From: an uncultured Oscillospiraceae bacterium
Lineage (GTDB): Bacteria; Bacillota; Clostridia; Oscillospirales; Ruminococcaceae
Assembly (NCBI GenBank): GCA_900547385.1
Contig: URGQ01000002.1
Coordinates: forward strand, 162,721 to 226,720
DNA: 64,000 nt
Reading direction: 5' to 3'
Shown piece by piece: positions 7,157 to 15,592 of this stretch; the first letter of the stretch is position 1, and each line of letters begins with the position of its first letter. A program made the translations under genes and the position numbers. The notes beneath the pieces are model-generated. The model saw only the letters and a list, made by a program, of their open reading frames with translations, ran no database searches and was not told where the DNA came from.

Positions 7157-8311
7157 TCAATTCGTACAAATGCCGTCTACAAATACAGCATTTGGCTTTA
7201 CTAGCAAATCGATAGGATCACGGTCAAATATAAGCAAATCAGCTCGCTTTCCTACTGTGATGGAACCAACCTGGTCAGATACACCGGCGGCTTCCGCAGA
7301 ACGAATTGTGAGAGCTTCTAGAGCCTTTTGCCAGGGTAAACCATCGATTACCGCAATTTTAGCGGAAGCAGCCAGCAGATCGATTGGAAAAACAAGTGCA
7401 TCGGTATTAAAAGCGACAGGGACGCCTGCTTCGGTCAACCTGGCGGCGTTATAACGCTCTTGGTTACGAAGTTCTGGCTTGGTCCGGGCAGAGATGATGG
7501 GACCGACTGAGGCGACATAGCCGCTATCATGCAGGGCTTCCGTGACCAAGTGACCTTCGGTACAGTGAATGATGACTGCATCAAGATCAAATTCTTTGGC
7601 AATGCGAATGGCGGTGCAGATATCATCGGCACGGTGGGCATGGAAATGCGCTTTGATTTTGCGTTCCAGTACTGGCAATAGGGCCTCGCACTTCATATCA
7701 AGTTCAGGCGGGTCAGTGTCTTCCTCATCTTTGGATTTTTGCAGATCCTGCTGATAGCGTTTTGCCTTCATCAGCTGTTCCCGAATGACCGATGCGATGG
7801 CCATACGGGTGGCAGGTGTTTCTTCTTTGCCGTTATACACTTTTTTAGGGTTTTCGCCCAGGGCAAATTTCATGGCAGAGGGAGCCTTCAGCACCATTTT
7901 ATCGATGTAGCTGCCAGCAGTATGCAGTACACACACCTGACCGGCAACGGGATTGGCACTGCCGGGACCTACGGAAACGGTGGTAATACCGTATTCCAGA
8001 GCCTCCTGAAAGGCACGGTCCAGCGGGTTAACAGCATCAATGGCTCGAATCTGCGGGGTGGAGGGGTCGGTCATTTCATTGGTATCATCCCCCTCAAAAT
8101 CCAAACCGCTTTCCCAAATGCCAATGTGACAATGAGAATCAATAAAGCCCGGAGTGACTAAGCAGCCTGCAGCATCATACAGTTCTGCTTCATCACCACG
8201 ATAGATACCATCCCCTACCTCGGCGATTTTACCGTTTTTGATAACAATATAGCCGCTTTCTATGATTTGGCTGTGATCACAGGTGTTTATTTTTGCGTTG
8301 ATAATAACCAT
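7157..8311 (-). CDS. Amidohydrolase (imidazolonepropionase-like metal-dependent hydrolase)
   Basis: This 384-residue member of the amidohydrolase superfamily has the metal motif IDSHCHIG (H60, H62), then HFHAHRADD (around 222-229), VIIHCTEGH (H249, H254) and a late aspartate in AFNTDALVF. A C-terminal GSITVGKRADLLIFDRDP strand segment closes the composite domain. The arrangement matches the uncharacterised imidazolonepropionase-related subgroup common in Clostridia; the substrate is unknown. A lysine- and acid-rich insertion (about 185-205) interrupts the barrel. It is read in the same direction as hpf but has the hpf promoter after its stop, so it is probably a separate unit. Confidence 0.82.
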   Translation of the reverse strand: MVIINAKINTCDHSQIIESGYIVIKNGKIAEVGDGIYRGDEAELYDAAGCLVTPGFIDSHCHIGIWESGLDFEGDDTNEMTDPSTPQIRAIDAVNPLDRAFQEALEYGITTVSVGPGSANPVAGQVCVLHTAGSYIDKMVLKAPSAMKFALGENPKKVYNGKEETPATRMAIASVIREQLMKAKRYQQDLQKSKDEEDTDPPELDMKCEALLPVLERKIKAHFHAHRADDICTAIRIAKEFDLDAVIIHCTEGHLVTEALHDSGYVASVGPIISARTKPELRNQERYNAARLTEAGVPVAFNTDALVFPIDLLAASAKIAVIDGLPWQKALEALTIRSAEAAGVSDQVGSITVGKRADLLIFDRDPIDLLVKPNAVFVDGICTN

Positions 8312-8335
8312 GTATTCAGCAACATCCCTTCAGTG

Positions 8336-8376
8336 AAATAAAAAGAGCCGGCGTGCTGTGCTGCCGGTCGGCTCTT
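8336..8376 (-). terminator. Terminator of the yabP-yabQ-divIC-S1 operon
   Basis: The stem AAGAGCCG (8343-8350) pairs with 8369-8376, with an inner GGC/GCC pairing. The minus strand then reads CTTTTTATTT. It is 10 bases beyond the stop of the S1-domain gene. Confidence 0.8.
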
Positions 8377-8385
8377 GATATGCAA

Positions 8386-8862
8386 TTATTTCTTTGATCG
8401 ACGGTTATTGCCGCCGCGGCGGGTATCCATTACCCGGCTTAAATCGGACATCTTATCATCGCTGGTACGCTTAAAGCGTGCCATCATATCTTCAAAGGCA
8501 TCTCCTGTAGCAGGCGTATAGGGCTTGGGAGGCTGATAGACATAGGTATTATTCCCGCGGGGGCCACGGCTATCCCGGTTTTCTCGCTGGCCATCACGAC
8601 TGCGATTTTGCTGGGGCTTTGGCTCCGGCGGTAACAGTGCCTTAATGGAAAGGGCGATTTTATGATTCTCGTTGATGGCGACCACCTTGGCCTTGACACT
8701 GTCCCCTACTTTTAGGTGTTCATTGATGTCCTTGACATAAGTATTTGCTACTTCCGAGATATGTACCATCCCGGAGCCGCCACCATCAATATTAATGAAC
8801 GCGCCAAAATTGGTGATCTTGCTGACCTTTCCTTCAACTACGGTGCCTACACTCAGCTGCAT
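8386..8862 (-). CDS. yabR: S1-domain RNA-binding protein (YabR-like)
   Basis: The protein has 158 residues. An S1 OB-fold fills residues 1-75: VGTVVEGKVSKITNFGAFI is the classic S1 start, followed by MVHISEVA and VKAKVVAI. A basic, glutamine/arginine-rich linker and a short C-terminal region follow. Position after divIC and size match YabR of Bacillus, a general RNA-binding protein of unclear function related to YugI and the S1 domain of polynucleotide phosphorylase. It starts 29 bases after divIC and is last in the operon, just before a terminator. Confidence 0.85.
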   Translation of the reverse strand: MQLSVGTVVEGKVSKITNFGAFINIDGGGSGMVHISEVANTYVKDINEHLKVGDSVKAKVVAINENHKIALSIKALLPPEPKPQQNRSRDGQRENRDSRGPRGNNTYVYQPPKPYTPATGDAFEDMMARFKRTSDDKMSDLSRVMDTRRGGNNRRSKK

Positions 8863-8891
8863 CTACGGTTGTTCCTCCAAAGTTGGTTAGA

Positions 8892-9173
8892 TTACGGGAC
8901 TACGATATAAACATTTTCTTCAGGATCGCAGTAGTCATTTTCGCCACGTGCTTCCTGGTTCAAATAGTAATCGCTATTTTCCAGCATACGGTCTATTTCG
9001 TCATTTTCGGCCTGTTGACTGGCCACGCGCTGTTGTGCGTCGGCCAGTTCGTTTTTCATCTGGGCAGCCTGCACACGGCCTTTCACAAAATACACCGCAA
9101 TGAGCAGTACGAGAAAAACGATGATGAGACTTAGAATGCGGTTGGTCTGTTTGATGGTCAGGTGCTTTTTCAT
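8892..9173 (-). CDS. divIC: Cell-division septum protein DivIC
   Basis: This 93-residue bitopic membrane protein has a short cytoplasmic N-terminus with basic residues, one transmembrane helix (about 12-29) and an extracytoplasmic coiled coil (about 34-70). This is the FtsL/DivIC septum initiator layout; DivIC pairs with FtsL and DivIB in the divisome. GGAGG stands 10 bases before the ATG. Its first 173 bases lie inside the reading frame of yabQ in another phase. The gene order yabP-yabQ-divIC-yabR is conserved in spore formers and supports the call over FtsL. Confidence 0.88.
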   Translation of the reverse strand: MKKHLTIKQTNRILSLIIVFLVLLIAVYFVKGRVQAAQMKNELADAQQRVASQQAENDEIDRMLENSDYYLNQEARGENDYCDPEENVYIVVP

Positions 9174-9669
9174 TCCCGTTTTCCTCCATACTGTTTTTGG
9201 ATACTTTATTATACAACAGCCACCGGGGCTTTTTCAAGCTGTTTTTAGGTGTTTTCCTCTTGATAGTGGATTTTTTACAGACAGTGGATATGGAATGAAA
9301 AAGCCGCTGGGCCAAAGTGATGATCGGACTCAATAAAAAAGAAAAAACACGGTGGACCATCAGCAGTAGCCAGTTAAAAAAACGGATTACCAACCGGCTG
9401 ACTGTATTGTGGTACAGCAACCAGCCGATAATAACACCAAGGATGATGAAGTAACGCAAGCGGCCGGCCGATTCCATGAGTAGATAGTTGAATAGCAAGA
9501 CTCCGAACAGAAGAAAATAGAGAATGTCAAGGATAACATGGGGTTGTGCTTGCGCGGGAAATAATCCGCGAATAGTGTAGAATGCATCATAAAGCAAACT
9601 GAGCAAGGTACCAAGCAGCAGCGACTGCAAAAACTGTATAACAGGAGGAACTGCGGATATCAGTGTCAC
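9001..9669 (-). CDS. yabQ: Spore cortex biosynthesis protein YabQ
   Basis: The frame encodes 222 residues. The first 150 or so are a typical YabQ: several hydrophobic helices (about 8-30, 43-60, 70-90, 97-118) followed by a basic tail. YabQ is a forespore-surface membrane protein needed for cortex assembly. Its frame does not stop where expected but runs 173 bases into divIC, adding about 55 low-complexity residues that read like out-of-frame translation. A one-base shift near 9225 would meet a TAA immediately, so a frameshift (natural or in sequencing) or a lost stop is possible. The start lies 17 bases after yabP. Confidence 0.8.
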   Translation of the reverse strand: MTLISAVPPVIQFLQSLLLGTLLSLLYDAFYTIRGLFPAQAQPHVILDILYFLLFGVLLFNYLLMESAGRLRYFIILGVIIGWLLYHNTVSRLVIRFFNWLLLMVHRVFSFLLSPIITLAQRLFHSISTVCKKSTIKRKTPKNSLKKPRWLLYNKVSKNSMEENGNEKAPDHQTDQPHSKSHHRFSRTAHCGVFCERPCAGCPDEKRTGRRTTARGQSTGRK

Positions 9670-9686
9670 GCCGGAACATGCCCCCT

Positions 9687-9980
9687 TTAGCGGAACAGAC
9701 GGCCGAAAAAGCCGCTGGATTGCGGTTGGTTATCGGTATAAGTTAGGCTGATGATCTCTCCTTCCAAAGAAAGATCGCCGCTTTCCACATCGATGCGGTT
9801 GATGTGCAGGTCATAACCGTGGATAATGAGTTCGCCCAGTTCGGTGGCTAAGGCTACGGTTTCTTCATCAAAGCTCTCTACATCAGTCACGCCGCTGACA
9901 GAAAGCCGCTTTCGATCTTCTATTACGAGGGTGTGAGGAGCACTCATTGCAGTAGAGCTCATGTCTTTCATGCGTTCCAT
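9687..9980 (-). CDS. yabP: Sporulation protein YabP
   Basis: This 97-residue protein of the YabP/YqfC family has the pattern HTLVIEDRKRLSVSGVTDVESFDEETV followed by the small beta-rich repeat GELIIHG...LHI...SGDLSLEGEI. YabP assists cortex formation and in Bacillus is made in the mother cell under SigE. Here a SigE-like promoter (10021-10049) lies upstream, and yabQ, divIC and an S1 gene follow in the usual order. A GGGGG-rich ribosome site precedes the ATG at 9980; a second ATG lies three codons later. Confidence 0.88.
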   Translation of the reverse strand: MERMKDMSSTAMSAPHTLVIEDRKRLSVSGVTDVESFDEETVALATELGELIIHGYDLHINRIDVESGDLSLEGEIISLTYTDNQPQSSGFFGRLFR

Positions 9981-10020
9981 TTTTTGTCCCCCTTTTTATA
10001 AAATGGTGAGATCTTGCTAC

Positions 10021-10049
10021 ACTATATGCGGTGGCTGGACAAAATATCC
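10021..10049 (-). promoter_or_regulatory. Candidate SigE-type promoter of yabP
   Basis: Minus strand: GGATATT (10043-10049), 14 bases, CATATAGT (10021-10028). Known SigE promoters read roughly ATATT, 13-15 bases, CATACA-T, so two or three positions differ. It lies about 40 bases from the yabP start. Bacillus yabP is a SigE target, and sigE is encoded in this window. Confidence 0.45.
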
Positions 10050-10051
10050 GG

Positions 10052-10086
10052 GAAAAGAAAAGCCTGAGGTTTTTGAAACCTCAGGT
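10052..10086 (-). terminator. polC terminator
   Basis: A hairpin (10063-10072 with 10076-10085) is followed on the minus strand by TTTTCTTTT. It ends the long pyrH-to-polC gene run. Confidence 0.8.
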
Positions 10087-10100
10087 CTTATTCTTTATAG

Positions 10101-10120
10101 AAATGTTTCATGAAACATTT
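10101..10120. repeat. 20-bp perfect palindrome, parS-like half sites
   Basis: The palindrome has the core TGTTTCATGAAACA, the two 7-base arms of the Firmicutes parS site (TGTTTCA and TGAAACA) without the central two bases. It lies between the polC stop and its terminator. The missing two bases may prevent ParB binding. Confidence 0.4.
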
Positions 10121-10130
10121 TGAAGGTAAT

Positions 10131-13100
10131 TTACCCGAAAAAGCTGATTTGACTGCTTTCCGGCAAGGAAGTCAGTGAACCATGCTCTCGGAGCAGATCG
10201 ATGACCGTTTTACTGACGCCGGCACGGGTTGTCAAGTCATCGATGGAAAGGTAAGGACCTTTCTTCCCGGCTTCCGCCAAGGAGGTGGCAGCAGCAGCGC
10301 CCAATCCCTTTAACGCTGTGAATGGTAAGCGCAATTTATCTCCTTCCAGACGGTACAATGTTGCATCAGATTGATACAAATCCACGGGAAGCAGCTCAAT
10401 TCCACGCAAAAGCATCTCATAAGTTACCTGCAGTGTTTCCAACTGGTCGCTCTCCTTCTGGGAGATATCATTCCCCTTAGCTGTGAGCGACAAGATCTTT
10501 TGCTTTACAGCTGCGGACCCAAGGATAGCTGTATTGGCGTCGAAGTCATCTCCGCGTGAGGTGAAATATACAGCATAGAATTCCCGCGGGCGGTAGACCT
10601 TGAACCATCCCAAACGGACGGCAGCGATAACATAGGCTGCGGCGTGCGCCTTCGGGAACATATACTGGATTTTGAGACAACTATCAATATACCACGGAGG
10701 TACATCGTGAGCCAACATATCCTGCTTCATCTCATCGGTAAGCAATTTAGGAGCTTTACCTTTACGGGTGATCTCCATGATCTTAAAGGCAAGCTTGGGT
10801 TCCATCCCATGGTGCAGCAGGTATGTCATTATGCTATCACGAGTACCGATTACTTCGGAAATAGTACAGGTGCCGTTGCGGATCAGGTCCTGTGCATTGC
10901 CCAACCAAACAGCGGTGCCGTGGGAAAGCCCGGAGATTTGCAGCAGATCAGAGAAGGTTTTTGGCTTTGCTTCCAGCAGCATTCCGCGTACAAACCCAGT
11001 ACCCATTTCCGGCAGAGCCAGTGTGCCATTGGCAATGCCGATATCATCCAGTGTGATTCCAAGCGCTTCACAGGATGTGAACAGCGTATAAACTGCCGGA
11101 TCATTGGTAGGGGTATCATTGATTTTAAGCCCCGTATAATCCTCCAAATGCTTGTATAGTGTTGGTACAACATGCCCCAGTTCATCCAGCTTGAGGATAG
11201 TATCATGGAGTGAGTGGAAATCGAAATGGGTGGTGATGATATCGGAGTTTGGATCATCGGCTGGGTGCTGCACTGGACAGAAATCGTAGACCTCATAGTC
11301 ATTGGGAATAACGACCATGCCACCGGGATGTTGGCCAGTGGTGCGCTTGACACCGGTGCAGCCTTGGATCAGTCGATTTTCTTCGGCATTGGTGACAGTT
11401 TGGCCGCGCTCCTCCAGGAAATGCTTAACATAGCCAAAAGCGGTCTTATCCTTAACGGTACTAATAGTACCTGCTTTGAACACATGGTCACGGCCAAATA
11501 GTTCTTCGGTATACCGGTGGGCACGGGACTGATATTCATTGGCAAAGTTAAGATCGATATCCGGTTCTTTATCGCCATCAAAGCCCAGGAAAGTCTCAAA
11601 TGGGATCTCGTGACCATCCTGGTACATCTCTATCCCGCAGTTCGGACATTTTTTATGGGGAAGGTCAAATCCGGAACCATAGCTGCCATCAGTGATAAAT
11701 TCGCTGTGCTTGCACTTACGGCAAAGATAATGCGGCGCCAGCGGGTTGACCTCCGAAATGCCTGCCATAGTAGCTACAAATGAGGAACCGACCGATCCAC
11801 GGGAACCGACCTGATAGCCTTCCTCATTGGAACGGTAAATAAGCTTTTGGGCGATCATATACAGCACTGCAAAGCCGTGTTTGGTAATAGAATCCAACTC
11901 GCGATTCAGGCGCTTCTCCACAATCTCTGGCAGGGGGTCGCCGTACATTTCCTTGGCGCGGGTAGTGGTAATGCGAATCAGATCCTCTTCCGAGCCTGGA
12001 ATGCTGGGCGGGAATGTGCCTTTTGGAATTGGACGAACATATTTCACGCTTTCGGCAATTTTGCGGGGGTTATCAATAACGATTTCCCGCGCGGTCTCAT
12101 CTGGCAGATAATCAAATTCCTTCAGCATCTGGTCAGTTGTACGGAAGAAGAGTGGTGCCTGATTATCCGCATCCTTAAAGCCCATCCCAGCCATCAGGAT
12201 TTCCCGAAAGCGAGCATCTTTCTGTTCCATAAAGTGAACATCACCGGTGGCAACGACCGGAATACCAAGCTGTTTGCCGAGTTTAAGTACAGTGATATTG
12301 AAGTTCTGAATGTCCTTTTCACTGCGGACCTCTCCATCCCGTACCATGAACATATTATTACCTAGGGGCTGGATCTCCAAATAATCGTAAAAAGAAGCGA
12401 TATCGCAAAGCTCAGCCCATTTCTTCCCTTCCCGGATTGCTTTATAGAGTTCGCCGGCTTCACAGGCGGAGCCAACCAACAGTCCCTCCCGGTATTTTAC
12501 CAGCAGACTCTTAGGAATTCGAGGCTTTTTATGGAAGTATTCCAAATGAGAGGCGGAGATTATCTTGTAGAGATTTTTAAGGCCAACTTGATTTTGCACT
12601 AGCAGAACAATATGGTAGGGATGAGTTTTGGTGTTGTTCTGCTGGCCAATGGAGTGATTAATCTCCGACACCATAGTAATCTTCTTTTCCGCAACCAGTT
12701 CGTCCAGCATCTTGAGGAAGATCTCGGCAAGTACGCGGGCATCGTCATCGGCACGATGATGGTGCTTCTGTTCCACACCCATATGCTCCGCTAGGGTATC
12801 CAACTTGTGTTTTCTCAGTTCCGGATACATGGCACGGCCCATCACCAGGGTGTCTATCTGCACCGGGTCCTCTTCCCTGCCACAGCGACGGATGGCTGTC
12901 CGCAAAAAGCCCATATCGAAATCTGCATTGTGGGCGACAAAGATATCACAGCCATCACAGAAATGGAAAAACTGTTCTAGCGCTTCGCTTTCGGTGGGGG
13001 CACCGGCCACCATCTCATTGGTGATACTGGTAAGTCGGGTAATTTCGGGTGAAATGGCTTTTTCGGGGTCGACAAAGGTATCAAATGAGTCGATGATCTG

Positions 13101-14516
13101 GCCGTTTTCTACCTTAACCGCACCAATTTCGATGATGCGCTCACTGGCGTTAGAGAGACCAGTGGTTTCCAGATCGAATACAATATATCGACCATCGATT
13201 ACTGCGTCTGTTTGGCCCTTTACGGCGGGCAGCATGTCATTGATGAAATAGCCTTCGACGCCATAAATCGCCTTAAACTCAGGATCATCCTTCCGAATCT
13301 TATCAACAGCGTTCATGACCTCTGGGAAGGCCTGCACCACGCCGTGGTCGGTAATGGCGATGGCCGGATGCCCCCATTCATGGGCACGGTATACCAACTG
13401 TTCTGCCGGGGTTACGGCATCCATGGCTGACATGGTGGTGTGCAGATGCAGCTCTACACGCTTTACTGGGGCGTCATCGGTGATAATGTTCTTCTTGACG
13501 GTGTTGATATTGCGAGGACGCATGACCATATCGCGGTCATATTTATCGTAGGAAATATCGCCTTGGCTCAGGATCGTGTCACCGACACTGATGGCTTCCA
13601 ACTTGGCCTTATTGCCAATCTCATCAAATATTTTGAGATTGATGGAGCCGGTATAATCGGTGATCGCGATACTCATGATGAAGTGGTTATTATCCCGAGT
13701 GATGCGGCTTTCCGTAGAAAAAACATCACCCCAAATAACCGCTGAACCGGTATCCAGTGCCAAACCGGAAATGGGCATGGGGGAGCCTTTAATTAGACGG
13801 TAATTGCCTACAGGCTTTTTGCTGCTTTCCTCATAAGGGGTATCCGCTTTTTCTCGCTTAGGGGTATGGGGTTTGGGAGATGTCTTTGGCGCTGCAGGAG
13901 CAAAAGCGCTCTCTTCCTGTAGCGGCTTCGACAAAGGAGTAGCATCTTCCCACGGAGGTGCCTCTTCCGGAATGGGAGGAGTCTCCGGGATATAGTCATC
14001 TACTACAGTTGGTCTCGGATCTATGGGTTTCAGCTCGTAATCCGGAACGGGAATAAAACTAACCTGCGGCCGTATACCAAATAACGCTTCTGCTTGTGCG
14101 GCAATTTTCCCTGGCAAAGCAAGTGGCTCCAGAAATGTCACCGTTTGTTCCGGCAGTCTAACTGTAAAGCACCTGTTATCATACATAATCTCTGCCCGGC
14201 GAAAAAAGCCATTGACGGGAACATTAGCAGCCTTTAGATAGTCTATCACGAGGGAAAATGCTTCAGGACCAAGTAACTCAGATGGATACCGAGCAGAAAT
14301 GGCAACTGAACGAGCGCTGAGATTCATGGAAAGAATGCGCTGAGCTTCGGCAATTGCTGAATATGGGATAATGCATGGAGAAGAAAGGGCAACGCGAATG
14401 GCATTGTCCTCTGTGGCAATTTGTAACCCTACCACTTCGCTTTCCCGCAGTGGGGCGTTATTGCAGTTTTTTTCTATGTATTTACTGAACACATCCTCAA
14501 ATCTCTGCAAAGCCAT
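10131..14516 (-). CDS. polC: DNA polymerase III PolC-type, alpha subunit with proofreading exonuclease
   Basis: This is the 1461-residue replicative polymerase of low-GC Gram-positives. Domains in order: N-terminal region, proline-rich linker (about 155-235), OB domain (about 250-340), PHP domain starting VELHLHT (357-360), DnaQ-like 3'-5' exonuclease inserted from about 443 (catalytic D448-x-E450 in FDLETTG), the resumed PHP domain, a zinc module (CRKCKHSEF, CPNCG), palm with the catalytic PDIDLNF, fingers and helix-hairpin-helix. The full family length is present. It starts seven bases after the ispG stop, so the two are co-transcribed, and a terminator follows the stop. Confidence 0.96.
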   Translation of the reverse strand: MALQRFEDVFSKYIEKNCNNAPLRESEVVGLQIATEDNAIRVALSSPCIIPYSAIAEAQRILSMNLSARSVAISARYPSELLGPEAFSLVIDYLKAANVPVNGFFRRAEIMYDNRCFTVRLPEQTVTFLEPLALPGKIAAQAEALFGIRPQVSFIPVPDYELKPIDPRPTVVDDYIPETPPIPEEAPPWEDATPLSKPLQEESAFAPAAPKTSPKPHTPKREKADTPYEESSKKPVGNYRLIKGSPMPISGLALDTGSAVIWGDVFSTESRITRDNNHFIMSIAITDYTGSINLKIFDEIGNKAKLEAISVGDTILSQGDISYDKYDRDMVMRPRNINTVKKNIITDDAPVKRVELHLHTTMSAMDAVTPAEQLVYRAHEWGHPAIAITDHGVVQAFPEVMNAVDKIRKDDPEFKAIYGVEGYFINDMLPAVKGQTDAVIDGRYIVFDLETTGLSNASERIIEIGAVKVENGQIIDSFDTFVDPEKAISPEITRLTSITNEMVAGAPTESEALEQFFHFCDGCDIFVAHNADFDMGFLRTAIRRCGREEDPVQIDTLVMGRAMYPELRKHKLDTLAEHMGVEQKHHHRADDDARVLAEIFLKMLDELVAEKKITMVSEINHSIGQQNNTKTHPYHIVLLVQNQVGLKNLYKIISASHLEYFHKKPRIPKSLLVKYREGLLVGSACEAGELYKAIREGKKWAELCDIASFYDYLEIQPLGNNMFMVRDGEVRSEKDIQNFNITVLKLGKQLGIPVVATGDVHFMEQKDARFREILMAGMGFKDADNQAPLFFRTTDQMLKEFDYLPDETAREIVIDNPRKIAESVKYVRPIPKGTFPPSIPGSEEDLIRITTTRAKEMYGDPLPEIVEKRLNRELDSITKHGFAVLYMIAQKLIYRSNEEGYQVGSRGSVGSSFVATMAGISEVNPLAPHYLCRKCKHSEFITDGSYGSGFDLPHKKCPNCGIEMYQDGHEIPFETFLGFDGDKEPDIDLNFANEYQSRAHRYTEELFGRDHVFKAGTISTVKDKTAFGYVKHFLEERGQTVTNAEENRLIQGCTGVKRTTGQHPGGMVVIPNDYEVYDFCPVQHPADDPNSDIITTHFDFHSLHDTILKLDELGHVVPTLYKHLEDYTGLKINDTPTNDPAVYTLFTSCEALGITLDDIGIANGTLALPEMGTGFVRGMLLEAKPKTFSDLLQISGLSHGTAVWLGNAQDLIRNGTCTISEVIGTRDSIMTYLLHHGMEPKLAFKIMEITRKGKAPKLLTDEMKQDMLAHDVPPWYIDSCLKIQYMFPKAHAAAYVIAAVRLGWFKVYRPREFYAVYFTSRGDDFDANTAILGSAAVKQKILSLTAKGNDISQKESDQLETLQVTYEMLLRGIELLPVDLYQSDATLYRLEGDKLRLPFTALKGLGAAAATSLAEAGKKGPYLSIDDLTTRAGVSKTVIDLLREHGSLTSLPESSQISFFG

Positions 14517-14522
14517 TCTCCT

Positions 14523-15572
14523 TTACAGCTTTTCAACTTCATCCAGTAGAGTATTTATTACTTGCTCGGGTGAAACCTTATACAGCGGTTTGCCCTTTGC
14601 AAAAAACAAAAACTCCCCATTGCCGCCAGCAATGCCGATATCAGCATCAGCGGCTTCACCAGGGCCATTGACCGCACAGCCCATTACAGCAACTTTAATG
14701 TCCTTATGTACTGCGGAAAGTACATGCTCCGCTTCCTCTGCAATTCGGAGCAAATCGACTTGGCAGCGGCCGCAGGTGGGGCAGGATATAAATTGTACCC
14801 GACCGTGATCCAAGCCAAGCGCAGCCAATAAATCCCTGGCGGCATATACCTCCCGTACAGGATCAGCAGTGAGTGATACACGAACTGTATCGCCTATGCC
14901 TTCGCACAGCAGCGCTCCAAGAGCGGCACTGGATTTGATAATCCCCATGCGTTCGGTACCGGCTTCTGTCACACCTAGGTGCAGCGGGCAGTCCACCTTT
15001 TGCGCCAGCAGTCTGTTCGCTTCCACCGTTGTAATGGTATCGCTGGACTTAATGGCAACAAGATAATCGGTAAAATGCTCGTCCTCCAGCAGCTGAATAT
15101 GCCTTAATGCCGATTCCACCAGTGCTTCCGCGCTGGGGCGGCCGTATTTTTGCAGAATATCCTTTTCCAGCGATCCGCTGTTAACACCAATCCTAATGGG
15201 GATATGTCGATCACGGCAGGCTTCTACCACGGCATGAACGCGATCACTTCCGCCAATGTTGCCTGGATTGATTCGGACTTTATCAATGCCGGCTTTAACT
15301 GCTGCAATTGCCAGCCGATAATCGAACTGAATATCGGCGACCAGTGGGATATCCACTTCATTTTTGATAGAGGAGATTAACCTGATATCATCCATGGTTG
15401 GAATGGCCAGGCGTACAATATCGCAGCCAGCCTCTTTTAATGCCAGAGCTTGAGCAACATTGGCTGCGACATCTGAGGGAGCGGCACACAGCATAGACTG
15501 CACCGCTATGGGATGGCCAGAACCGATCGCTATATCACCAACATGGACTGTATTTGTTGTTCTGCGCTGCAT
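14523..15572 (-). CDS. ispG: 4-hydroxy-3-methylbut-2-enyl diphosphate synthase (flavodoxin)
   Basis: This 349-residue IspG (GcpE) is an iron-sulfur enzyme of the MEP isoprenoid pathway, converting MEcPP to HMBPP. The N-terminal TIM barrel begins with IGSGHPIAVQSML. The C-terminal iron-sulfur domain carries ISCPTCGRC and MGCAVNGPGEAADADIG, whose cysteines bind [4Fe-4S]. The ATG at 15572 is preferred over an upstream in-frame ATG (15677, inside rseP) because GGAGGGAA lies just before it and the product then begins as usual for the family. It lies between rseP and polC on the minus strand. Confidence 0.95.
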   Translation of the reverse strand: MQRRTTNTVHVGDIAIGSGHPIAVQSMLCAAPSDVAANVAQALALKEAGCDIVRLAIPTMDDIRLISSIKNEVDIPLVADIQFDYRLAIAAVKAGIDKVRINPGNIGGSDRVHAVVEACRDRHIPIRIGVNSGSLEKDILQKYGRPSAEALVESALRHIQLLEDEHFTDYLVAIKSSDTITTVEANRLLAQKVDCPLHLGVTEAGTERMGIIKSSAALGALLCEGIGDTVRVSLTADPVREVYAARDLLAALGLDHGRVQFISCPTCGRCQVDLLRIAEEAEHVLSAVHKDIKVAVMGCAVNGPGEAADADIGIAGGNGEFLFFAKGKPLYKVSPEQVINTLLDEVEKL

Positions 15573-15592
15573 GGTACTTCCCTCCCCTGCTT

